NCBI GenBank assembly: GCA_014529385.2
Contig: CM043967.1
Span: forward strand, 79,505,278-79,569,277
Reading direction: 5' to 3'
DNA: 64,000 nucleotides
DNA from: Adiantum capillus-veneris
Taxonomy: Eukaryota > Streptophyta > Polypodiopsida > Polypodiales > Pteridaceae
Shown: positions 52,503 through 62,460 of the stretch, piece by piece
Layout of the letters: each line of letters starts with the position of its first letter
Position numbering within the stretch: the first letter of the stretch is position 1
Notes under the pieces: model-generated
What the model saw: only the letters and a program-made list of their open reading frames with translations
Told to the model about the DNA's origin: nothing
Database searches by the model: none
Position numbers and translations under genes: made by a program

Positions 52503-53849
52503 TTATACATAAAATCGAACATCTCTTCTCATATTCAGCCAAAATACTCCAAGTCTCAAGATTCGTTGCATAGTTTGGTCTTCCGCGAAGTGAAGCCCTA
52601 CTATGGTAACATGGGCTTGACTTAGGTATTGATCCTTTTCTTCACGGTTAATGCATAAAAGCAATATCCCATCTCGATTTCTTTTATATAGCCTCCCAGC
52701 TAGTAATTGATACATAGCCGATTGCTTGATTAAATCAATTGTGATAGGAAGTGGTGGATCCACTTGAGCTATTGTCATCAATGACACATTTTTTTCAGAC
52801 CATCTAGGTATCATTTCCACAGAGAACGAATAGGCATCTGGTAGATCATCATCTACCCCTTTAGGTAATTCCCCTGAAAAAATCCTTGACAAATGATCTG
52901 CTTGTTGATGTGTAGTGCCTTTTTTTACAACCACAGTGAAATCAAATTCGAGAAGAATGATGAACCATCTCACTATTCTCCCCGTGTTGCATGCTTTGTT
53001 GACCAAATATAACAAGGTTTGGTGGTCCACAAAGAACACAAACTTGTTGGCTAATAGGTAATGTATATAGTTTTTAACAACATAGATCATTCCTAGTCCT
53101 TCTCTTTCAGTGGTGGTGTAATTCTTTTCTGCCATATTCAGTTGTTGGCTAGCATAAGAAATAGGAAAGTCAATTTTCCCATCTTCTGGTTGGGCTAGTA
53201 TACAACCAATAGCAAAGTTTGAAGCATCTACATATGCGTGGAATACCTTATCCCAATCGGGTGCTTTCAATATTGGAGCTGAGGTGAGAGCTTGCTTAAG
53301 CTTCATGAAGGATTCTTCACATGCCTCGGTCCATTCAAAGTACATAATCAAACTATACATGGGTTTTGCAATTATAGAATACATGTAGATAAACCATCCG
53401 TAATATAGAATACATGTAGATAAACCGTCCATAATATCCACAATGTCCATGAAGGCTTGTACCCGTTTGAGTGTTGTTGGTCTAGGCAAATCAGCAATGA
53501 CATGAATCTTTTCAATGTCGATAGCTATGCCATTTTTACACACTATATGTCCAAGGATTTTCCATTGTCTTCCCATGAATGTGCACTTTTCAGGGTTTAA
53601 GTAAATCCTGTAAAGTCTACATTTCTCGAATACCTTTTTGAGGTGTTCAAAATTATCAGCTCGGATTGACGAATGTACACATAAATCATCCATGTATACT
53701 TCCACGAATTTCCGAAGATACTCTTTGAAAGCATGGCTCATCAATCTCTGAAATGTGGCTGGAGAATTAGTTAACCCAAACCACATAACCCGATAGACAA
53801 ATATACCCCATTCTGTTGCAAAAGCAGTTTTATGTTGATCTTTTGGGTC
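52503..53849 (-). pseudogene. Reverse transcriptase (N-terminus deleted) and RNase H of the 17-kb element
   Basis: The readable RT begins in mid-palm (HKTAFATEWGIFVYRVMWFG) and holds the active site EVYMDDLCVHS, then LGHIVCKNGI. RNase H reads FHAYVDASNFAIGCILAQ, TTEREGLGMIYVVKN and FVDHQTLLYLV. The ORF then runs into the start of integrase (HVTIVGLHF). The RT fingers and first palm motifs are absent: the text before it belongs to the post-protease segment, so a deletion at about 53850 is inferred. In the related plus-strand element the same region is followed by acidic text instead. Confidence 0.87.
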
Positions 53850-54078
53850 AACCCAAAGTTGATCCCATCCTCATTGCAAAATTGAGTAGGGATACACGTG
53901 TTCACGCATACATTCATTGTCGCTAATATTTGAGTCCACTTGAATGTTTTGAATAAATGATCTGGAAAGGGTTTTGATATGTAGGCTTCGTCTGTACAAT
54001 CCCTTTTTAGGATACATTCCTCTCGTCTCAAGCTTCCATTTTCTGAATCTCCGCACATCCAAATAGGAGTGTCTTTGT
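53850..54078 (-). pseudogene. Post-protease segment of the 17-kb element
   Basis: LRREECILKRDCTDEAYISK, PFPDHLFKTFKW and QFCNEDGINFG match the plus-strand copy at 18.6-18.8 kb (LKREEGILGRTIKDTYYITK, KFCDENGYDI). This is the shared spacer between protease and RT in the family. Confidence 0.65.
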
Positions 54079-54620
54079 TTAGTCAAGATGGAAGTTTATA
54101 GTCTTAACCAAATAAAATGAATCAAACTCTTGGATGGGTGTTTTCAAGACATCTCTATAGGTGTGGTCTTTTAAATTGACTCTTGTTATAGATCCCACCT
54201 GCTTCAAGTACAGATAGTTGTTTCCCCAATCTTGGATAAGTTGTACCTGTCGCATGAAAGGTCTTCCCAATATGATTTCATAGTTGAGTTTTTTCCAAAA
54301 GTTTCCTATGGCAAAAGTGTGTTGATATTCAATTCCACAGGAGTTGACTATCACTTTTTCTAGTAGCCCTAATGGTCTTTCAATGTGTCTGTCAGCCAGC
54401 TACAATTTCATTCGCATTTGTCTAATGGCTAGCTGTCCCCAGGATTCCCATACTGCTTTAGTGGCTATGGCTATGCCAGCTCCACTATCCAGTATTGCCA
54501 TGGTTTCAATGTCATTATATTTCACTGGGAGGGTAGTGTTTCCTTCTTTCCCTTCATAATATTCTCTGACCTTGTTCATAGGAACTAATCGAATCTTTTT
54601 GTATTTCGTTTTATTTTTTT
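54079..54620 (-). pseudogene. Gag-pol retropepsin of the 17-kb element
   Basis: NTTLPVKYNDIETMAILDSG followed by AGIAIATKAVWESWG gives a normal DSGA active site. VNSCGIEYQHTFAIGNFWKK and YEIILGRPFM complete the fold. An in-frame stop is at about 54402, between the active site and the flap region. It is the counterpart of the protease at 18.1-18.4 kb. Confidence 0.8.
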
Positions 54621-55600
54621 TATTTTCCCATATTCTTAGAGATTAACCCCGTAATACCCACCTTCTCTAGGGTTTTATGTAAATCATTCCATACGTATGA
54701 CCTGAGCTTCAACAACTCTCCCAAAGTAAGAGTGCATTGGATAGGTGTAGACATGATTGAGTGAATGTTGTCTACTTCTAGGGTCTGTTGGCTCTTTTTA
54801 CTTGAGTGGTCTTGCAAATGATAGATTCATCTTCGTTATCTCCCAAGTAGGAAGGTAATGTTTTTAATGTCATCGGTTTAGATATTCCTGAAGCCTCTGA
54901 TCCGCAATCCCCATACAAGGATTGTATATCCATGTTTATATCAGATGGTAGGTTATCCAACCAGACTTCCTCTATAGGAGCCGACTTTAAAGTTAGGCTC
55001 CCATCATTGATCTCCCTTACCTTTTCCCATAAGTGTCCTGGCCAATCTTCCTCTACGAATGGAATTCCGTCTAAGGCATCTTCACTATCCGGCACTATCA
55101 GCTCTGGCTCATTCGTTTCAAGGTGGTATTCTACCACCACATTGGATTTTGCTTTCGTTTCTTCTCCCGCAAGCTCTTCCGATTTTGCAAGACTTTCAAG
55201 ATTGGGTTTCTGTCTATCTAGCATTTCCTGCGTGATTCTTACCAAATTTTGATAAGCTTCAAGCTTAGCTATTTCCATGTCTGGAGATGGATACTTTTCC
55301 ATTTGTTTTCCATGTTTTGGCCTGCTTTAAGTCTTGCTTGGTAGACTTCCAAGGCGGCATTGATAGGCTCAAAAATTTTATCAACTAGAATGGATCCTCC
55401 AGATTTCACGGTTGTTTCCTTGAATTCATTGCCAGTTTCTTTCGACTTGTCCTGGGCTAGAATTTTTGCTTTCTCTTCGTTTTCAACCCGTTGTTTTTGT
55501 TTTCTCATCTCATATCTTTTGCTTCTGCTCCTTTTGATTCTTTGAGAAGAAACTTTCGTGTTCTCCGAATCATCAAAGGAATTGTGTTTCTTTTTCTTTG
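54621..55600 (-). pseudogene. Gag-protease linker of the 17-kb element
   Basis: Charged, coiled-coil-like segment (RVENEEKAKILAQDKSKETG), then GGSILVDKIFEPINAAL, an acidic region (PELIVPDSEDALDGIPFVEE) and STPIQCTLTLGELLK. The frame changes at about 55300 and 54800. The same blocks in the same order are found at 17.1-18.0 kb on the plus strand. Confidence 0.6.
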
Positions 55601-57984
55601 CCTAGGCTCTAGTGATTACCTTGATTGGAACAATTGGTTCGCTCTCTGATGAGCTACTAGTCATCACTTGGACTATGTTGACTACAATTTTTCCCTTGTT
55701 CAAAGGATTCTTAGGACAATCTTCCAGAAAGTATTCTCCCTTTTTGCAACATTGTATGCAATAGGCTCTAGACATTCGTTCTTCCAATGTTCATCAGCAC
55801 CACAATTATGACAGTTTCTTGTTCTGGGCTTCATCATGGGTCTTCCCATGGGAGGTCTGACACCTTGATTAGCTACATAATACATTGGTGCGAGCTCTGG
55901 TGGAGCATAAGTCATGGTTTCCTCCATTGGTGGTGGGGATGTGGGCTATACGAATCTCCCTCTACCATTACTGTAGATGGACTAGGCCTGCATAGGTTGT
56001 AACAGGCACTAATGCTTGTTCATCTATGACTCCTTCTAAGTGCATGTACTTTACAGGCACCGCATTATGTCCTGGATAAGGAGGTTGTTGTCCCAACATA
56101 GGTTGAGGTCTCTCCATACCCATTGGTGGTCTTTGAACTTGAGCCATATTAGGCTGATATCTGTACATGGGTTGTCCCTAGGGCCTCATGCGAACGTACT
56201 GAACATTCCCATCATACTTTGTTCTTTAGTAGCACTGGTGGGTCTCGTGGTTGGTCCATTTACCCTCGATTGCACACCATTTTTGTTGCCTAATTGGTTG
56301 TCCTTGTGGGGATATTCCCTGTCCTGGTCCTCTCATAGGTACTTTTTGCATATTGTTCATCATGTCATTCATCCTTTTTGGCATATCTTCTATGGCTGAG
56401 AGTGGTGCCACAGTAGCTATTCCCACTTGTGCTGGCTTTGTGGATGTTGTCTTCTCACTTGGGTTATCCTTAGGGACCTCCTCTTCATTGAAGATCTCAC
56501 AATTGTCTCCTAGGTTGATAGCATCAAACACACACGCCTCTAGGGTTGTATGCTTTTAACTATAGAGTATAGCATGAAGTTCTTTGTTCAGCAGTCCCTC
56601 CAAAAACAATGATACAAGTTGCTCCTCTGTAGGCATCTCCATCTCAGGGCATCTGGCTATGTATTGTTTCATTCGAGTTGCACAATCCCTAACACACTCA
56701 CCATGTTTCTGTTTGAAGCTATAGATTTGGGCTACCGTATTATGTTTAATCTCCATTTTAGAACAAGCAATTACAAATCCTTGAGCTAATGTATTCAAAT
56801 CCATGATTGACCTTGGTGGAATGTTTTGGAACCATGTCAAAACTTTTCCTTCTAATGTCATTCCAAACCCCTAGAATTGAGTATGGAAATTGAATATACG
56901 CTCTGCTCTTAGCACTTGCTTAAAGCTTGCTAAGTGGTCATATGGATCCCCTGATCCACTGTATTTTCTGACCCATTTTTGAAAATCAGGTGGTCTGACA
57001 CATCTATTTTGTTCAACTCCAGGTCTTCTGGGAGTTGGTCCTGTTCGGAGTCCTTCAAACTAGTATGTTAGAAATAGTGACTCATGTAGCCCTTGATTGG
57101 CCTTAGTGTCACCCATTTTTCTACGTGATGAGGTCGTTTTCGGTTTCTTCACATTACTCTCAGATGATCTCTCACCATGTTCGTCTCTTGGAGTGGTTTC
57201 TGGTCCTTGACCCAATATCCAATCCCGTATGGAATACCCCTGGTATTTGGTTTGTTCTACCTCCTCAAGAGTCATCATAACAAAATTTTTGTTATAACAA
57301 TCCCTAAACAATTAAGTTGGTAGATCCGCAGATCTCTTATCTTTGATTTTGAAGATATATATGATCTTCATGGCGGTCAACTGCCCTCGTCTAACATGAG
57401 AAGTCCACAAAAGATCTTTTATGTTTCTATCTTCCCAACAATAGACTCCGATCATAGGATTATCTGTACTAAGCCGTTTCAAAGGCTTCAAGTCTACTTG
57501 ATCGTATCCCTCGAATTCCAAAGTTGGTGGTCCTTCTTTTGCTGACATATCTGGGATTATAGTGTTTACTTCTAATCCCCATTTGTCTACCACGTCAAGA
57601 TTTTCAACTTGTACATATTGAGTTCAGTTTAGATCCATGTACATTTTCCCTTGATTATTTGCCCTAATCTCTTTTTCAAACTCAATACCATGGTCATCAA
57701 TGCGAATAGCATATTCTTTGTTAGGATCCAAGTAAATATTGGCTCCATGACGATTAGTCTTGTAAAAAGAGAGGATATGCTTGTAGCGCATTGTCGTTCC
57801 AGTTTCCGAGTGAGTCGAGTAAGAAGAACATTTCCGATGTTGAATCTGAAAAAGTGTCCGAGACTTCTTCAAGAATTGTGTGCAAGGAATTGCCTTGATT
57901 TACGCTTTCTACAGTGGATACTCTACTGGTGTTTTCTCCGAATAGGCCTTGATTTCCTATTACACGATCGGATCTAAGGTTCAC
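55601..57984 (-). pseudogene. Gag of the 17-kb element with double zinc knuckle
   Basis: N-terminal text NLRSDRVIGNQGLFGENTSR (57984), then after a frameshift a long single frame with five stops. The capsid-type retrotransposon gag domain lies at 56560-57000 (MTLEGKVLTWFQNIPPRSIM, ECVRDCATRMKQYIARCPEM, LVSLFLEGLLNKELHAILY). A Pro/Met/Gln-rich stretch and WCAIEGKWTNHETHQCY follow. The first knuckle CHNCGADEHWKNEC (about 55810) is canonical CCHC; the second, CIQCCKKGEYFLEDC (about 55745), has lost its His. It would form the particle and bind RNA. Confidence 0.78.
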
Positions 57985-58748
57985 ATAGACTTATGAAGCC
58001 CTGATTTGAGTACTCACCTTAGATGGACTTGTCGTCAATTTTCACTTGATTCAATTGAACTTTCTTTCAAGCCAGTGATTCCTCATCTACAACCTGATTC
58101 CTATACAAAATTAATCAAATTAGCTATTTTTCTATAAGAACGGTAGAGCTCTTGAGAACTCCAATGATTAGTCTCTGTATTTCACTTCAATTCGTGCTAT
58201 GGAAGTCAAAATTTTGACTTTCAGATTCAGCTTAGCAAAATCAAAGGTCTAATCTACAATCTGTAAACTGAGTGTATCTGTACCAATTTTGATCCGACTA
58301 AACCCAAAATTTTCTTGTGGCCTTATATTATGCTGATCTAACACTCTATAAGCCCAAAAATCAAAATTGAAGTCTCTGGATAGCAGAAGTAAATAATCAC
58401 CATTTATTTACTTTTGTCACTTTTTTGCACTTTTTGGATTTTTTTGGCAAGTATACAACTTGTTAAAGCCCTTGGGCAAGTTTCAACAAGTTTGGACAAA
58501 ATTTGATCAAGTTTACCCACTGTTCCGTGTCCACGGACTCTGATTTTGAGAATCTGGCTTAAATCTCACTTTTATGGTCCAAATTTCACCAAAATTGATT
58601 TGTGGGGTCCAACTGATGTGCTTGACCTTGTGGTATACTCAAATTTGCAAAATCACCAATTTTTGAAGTAGATGTAAATAATCACGATTATTTACTCCTG
58701 ACAATTTTTTTACAAATTTCTATCCCAACTTTGACACAGATCTGTTAA

Positions 58749-60057
58749 CACTAGTTCTATAATTGGACACTTAAGTGTCCTGAGACACTAAAGTGTCTTG
58801 TTTTTCTACCAAATTTTGGCAATTTATTTGTCAAGCGAGAAAGAAGTTTTTAACACCTTGCTTCTACCATAGATTGTTTATGAGGGAAAGAAAACATTGG
58901 ATTTTTCTCCATATCAAAATACAATCTGTATGGAGAGAATTTTGGTGAGTTCTAAGACATAAATTTTAGTAAAATTTCAAGCTGTTTTGTCAAAAAAATC
59001 ATAAAATTATTATATCTTTTTGTAGAGATACCCTTTTTTATGTTTATAAAAGCCAAGTGTTAGCACTTAGTGTTACAAAACAATGGAATGCACTTCAAAG
59101 ATAAGTTTTCAAGTCACATGCAAGCTATAAACATACTTTCATAGTTGAGCACGTGCTGAATAAGAGCATAATATTGGTATTCCAAAGGTCTCCTCATGGA
59201 ATTGGTACTATTCTAGTGCAATTTGACAACTACAAATGACTTTATATGTTTAAACCAAGAAACTACGTATTTTTTGGGCTCCCTAACTCAATTTTTGCTT
59301 GAACTCTATCTTGAATTCTTTATCGTGCAAAAACTCTTGAAAATCTAGAGTTCTCCATAATAACATTGAAACCAAGGTTTTAGGCACCCCAATTGTGTAT
59401 GTACCACATACTTTGATACATTTAGTTGATCTACATGAAAAGTTTGATATTATTTGAGGTTTTAAATGCTTATGTCTCAAGAATGAAAATATGAAAGTTT
59501 TCTCTTATGCAGTTTTGAATATTTAAAATGAACCAATAATTGCTGCATACCAAAGCCATCCTACTTGCCACCTTGAGTGCTCAATGGAAAGGGCAAGCAA
59601 TGTATCACTTTATAAAATTCACAAATACATCAGAAACATATTTTTCTTTGTATACAACGATATGCTTGAAATGACCATATCAAACACATGGATCTTTCAA
59701 TTATTTTATATACTTCAAAGTCAATTTTATTGCAAAGGAGACTTTCGATTATCTATAGCAATATTGTGGAAGAGTCACCTAAAATTTTCTACAAGGTCGC
59801 TTCATTTTTTCTTAAGCTTATAAAGGCGATTTTTTCAAGCGTCAATCGCAGTCTTACGAGGGTCAACTTGATGAATATAGTTCTTGATCATGATAGATTC
59901 TAAAATGCAAGGTTATATTTTTAAAAGACCCTCTAGCTAACATATTTAAGCATATCAAGAGGGTTTTCTTAAATAAGCCGTCTAATGCAAGTAGCATTTA
60001 ATTTAAATTAGTTAAAAAAGAACACTTAAAGTGTCCTGTTTTGGTACCAAACTAGTG
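58749..60057. mobile_element. Non-autonomous TTAA-flanked DNA transposon, copy 2
   Basis: The left end is CACTAGTTCTAT and the right end is GGTACCAAACTAGTG. TTAA lies outside both ends (58745-58748 and 60058-60061). Subterminal GGACACTTAAGTGTCC on the left and GAACACTTAAAGTGTCC on the right correspond to those of copy 1 at 25303-26641. It is 1309 bp and non-coding. The internal sequence is not obviously alike by eye, so the two are members of one family but diverged. Confidence 0.82.
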
Positions 60058-60352
60058 TTAAGCACCTTAAGTGAAGGGTCACTAGCCAATTTTCATCAAG
60101 TTTGGACAATTTTTAGTCAAATGGTCATCAATTATTGGTCTGCAGACTAACTTTGCAATTTCTATCACAATTTTCACTCCAGTGATCCAAATCTTACCAA
60201 ATTTGGTTTGTGGGTTTATCACAACATGGTAAAGCTAGTGGTATGCCAACTTGGTAAAAAAAGTTCAAAAACAGGGTAGATGTAAATAATTGCGACTATT
60301 TACATTTGATTGATTTTTGTAATTTTTTGGTCAACTGAGCATACACACATGT

Positions 60353-60650
60353 TTATCACATCAATATAAGCCTATGAATCAGTTTTCAACAAGTTTGGAT
60401 AAATTTTTCCTCAATTCACACTCAAGATTCAAAAAGTCAGTACAAACTTTAGTTTTCACCTAGTTTTTTGTCAATTTAGTGATCCAAATCTCTTGGGCCT
60501 TTATCACATCAATATAAGCCTATGAATCAATTTTCAACAAGTTTGGATAAATTTTTCCTCAATTCACACTCAAGATTCAAAAAGTCAGTACAAACTTTAG
60601 TTTTCACCTAGTTTTTTGTCAATTTAGTGATCCAAATCTCTTGGGCCTTT
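60353..60650. repeat. 149-bp tandem duplication in leader
   Basis: TATCACATCAATATAAGCCT starts at 60353 and again at 60502. The two units are almost identical. Confidence 0.9.
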
Positions 60651-61412
60651 ACAAAAGCTGTTTGTACATATGCAATGAGTCAATGGTGTGAGCCTTGGCC
60701 AAATTAGAGCAAAAAGTTAATAATCACGATTATTAACCTGAGGCTTGAAATGAGCACTTTTTTACAATTTTCTCAAAGACAGTCTTTTTATGATCTTTTT
60801 TAAGCCTATAAATCAAGTCAAAACTTAATCTGGCCTAACATGTCAAGAAAAAGTAAATATTCTGAGTTTTGGTCAACTTCTTGAAATTTTTACCTCGAAG
60901 TGTTCTTGAGCTTACCCACTGGTTCGGACAACTCTTAGGCTTACTCCCCAGTTGGATTGAGTGAATTCGAGTCTTTTCGTGCTATTTCTAGCCGTAGACC
61001 TGAAATTCTGCAACTTTACATAACAACTCACACTTGATTCTTTCAAACAAAGCAATGCTATGAAATCCACCTCGGATCCTACTTACCCTACTGCTAGTTT
61101 CTCATGCAATGGGGTTGTGGCAGGTGTCCACAAACACTTGTTTTCTTGTGTTTTTTATGTTTTTCAGAGTCTTGATCTTAAGATTTGTCTCGTCTACCAA
61201 TCATTCTCCAAATCCTAATCTAAATCTACAATCCTACAGTCTTAAAGGTACTAAGCAAGTACGATTACTTCCAAGCTACCTCTACACAACAAAAGACGAA
61301 AATCTTAAGCTATGTCGTTTCTAAAAGAGAGTTTTGAACTCTAGGCAAACCTAGACGAAGTTAAAGGACGATTACACAAGACGCTCATGTTTTTCTCTAG
61401 TTTAGGTCTCTT

Positions 61413-61433
61413 CGATCCCCGATAGCGGCGCCA
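61413..61433 (-). promoter_or_regulatory. Primer binding site (tRNA-Asp type)
   Basis: The plus strand reads CCCCGATAGCGGCGCCA, which nearly matches the 3' end of plant tRNA-Asp (CCCCGGCAACGGCGCCA, from memory). It lies 2 bases from the LTR end. This PBS type is known in Athila elements. Confidence 0.8.
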
Positions 61434-61435
61434 AA

Positions 61436-62313
61436 TGTGGGACGCATGTCTAACCTCACCATCCTATCTTATTGCAGTATTAGCAAGAACCACGATTAGT
61501 TTGTCAAACCATGGGATGAAGCTGACTCGACTAGTGCATAGAGGCTACAAGAGGTTTTCAATCTCTTGGAAAACAACTAACAACTCGCATCTAGCTCAAG
61601 CTACACTCAAGTGACTGAAATCACCAAAAGCCAATCGCTCATCGGTAAGCAAATCACATCCCACATCAAATGGCATCCAAACATAACGAAACTTTTAGGA
61701 CAAGTTTATAAGACCTAAGCGCACATGCCTATATGGCCTCAAACCCCACTTTAGGTCAAGTTCCAAAAGCAGGATTATTAATAGCATTGGATTTTTTTGA
61801 CCTGGTCGTTTTTGACCCAAAATGCATCTAAATGCTTAGCAATGATGTCCCAATACCTCGCCTATGCTTAGGCCACGGGTTGGCGATGCCAAAAGCTACG
61901 AAATACTGTGAATGGCTTACGTCAATGTGTAGAGCTCTTACCTGCGGTTGCAATGCAAGAAAGGCATTCGCAATGTGACAACCGGAGAGGGAGTAGGAAG
62001 CACGAGAAGGAGAGAAGCGAGCGTCAATAGCTCACGATGTGTATTTCTTATCCAAAAACTTATAAAAAGCTTATAAAAATTGGCTTTTATATACCTTAGC
62101 CAAGGGTTATGGGTGGTCAAAAGTAATAGTCTGAAGTTCTACCAAAGCTGGGAATTGGTTGGCTGATACAATCTAGAAGCTTGTAGCTCCGGCTCATTCA
62201 TTACAAAGTTTACCAAGAAAATAGGAGTTACAATATTCTTGATTTATCAAAATAATAATTGTTTTACAAGGAGAACTCCGAAAAATGGTGTTCGTGTTAG
62301 TTTGCTGCTAACA
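61436..62313 (-). repeat. 5' LTR of the 17-kb element
   Basis: 878 bp. The plus strand begins TGTGGGACGC and ends GCTGCTAACA. It pairs with 45316-46042. A minus-strand TATA box (GGTATATAAAAGCC) is at about 62082-62095. Confidence 0.9.
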
Positions 62314-62316
62314 CAC

Positions 62317-62319
<3 letters not shown>

Positions 62320-62371
<52 letters not shown>
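62320..62371. repeat. (GA)n microsatellite
   Basis: About 26 AG units just outside the 5' LTR of the 17-kb element. Overlapping open frames are artefacts. Confidence 0.96.
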
Positions 62372-62375
<4 letters not shown>

Positions 62376-62447
62376 CCATGCAAGAGTTCATCCAAGCTCG
62401 CCTCTTCCCCTCTTTCCCCCCTCCTCATAGATGTCCTTCTCCGCCTT

Positions 62448-62459
62448 GCTATGATACCA
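62448..62459 (-). promoter_or_regulatory. PBS-like site next to a putative LTR
   Basis: Minus strand TGGTATCATAGC differs by one base from the initiator tRNA-Met type PBS. TGTAACAGGACG begins at 62461 and could be the LTR edge. A minus-strand element truncated by the microsatellite and the 17-kb element is inferred. Confidence 0.45.
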
Positions 62460-62460
62460 G

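Larger units (their letters stand above)
57985..61412 (-). other. Long non-coding leader of the 17-kb element
   Basis: About 3.4 kb between the PBS and gag, of which 1.3 kb is the TTAA transposon. It contains several copies of a palindrome with core TAATCACGATTA (about 58388, 58674, 60282 and 60716) and a 149-bp tandem duplication at 60353-60650. No coding sequence recognised. Confidence 0.7.
45316..62313 (-). mobile_element. Athila-like Ty3/gypsy retrotransposon, 17 kb, minus strand
   Basis: The 5' LTR is 61436-62313 and a truncated 3' LTR is 45316-46042. Between them on the minus strand lie a tRNA-Asp-type PBS, a 3.4-kb leader, gag, zinc knuckles, protease, RT-RNase H, integrase, a second retropepsin, a long accessory ORF and a polypurine tract. 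The primer type and the long region after integrase point to the Athila/Tat branch. The LTRs differ by several indels, including an extra stretch of about 60 bp near 45560 in the left one, and many substitutions. It is therefore much older than the Tat-like element at 5-14 kb. A TTAA transposon has landed in its leader. Confidence 0.88.

Noticed and set aside
61413-61433. tRNA-Asp-like 3' end
   Set aside because: Only the last 20 or so bases resemble the tRNA, and they sit 2 bases from an LTR, so this is a primer binding site, not a tRNA gene.
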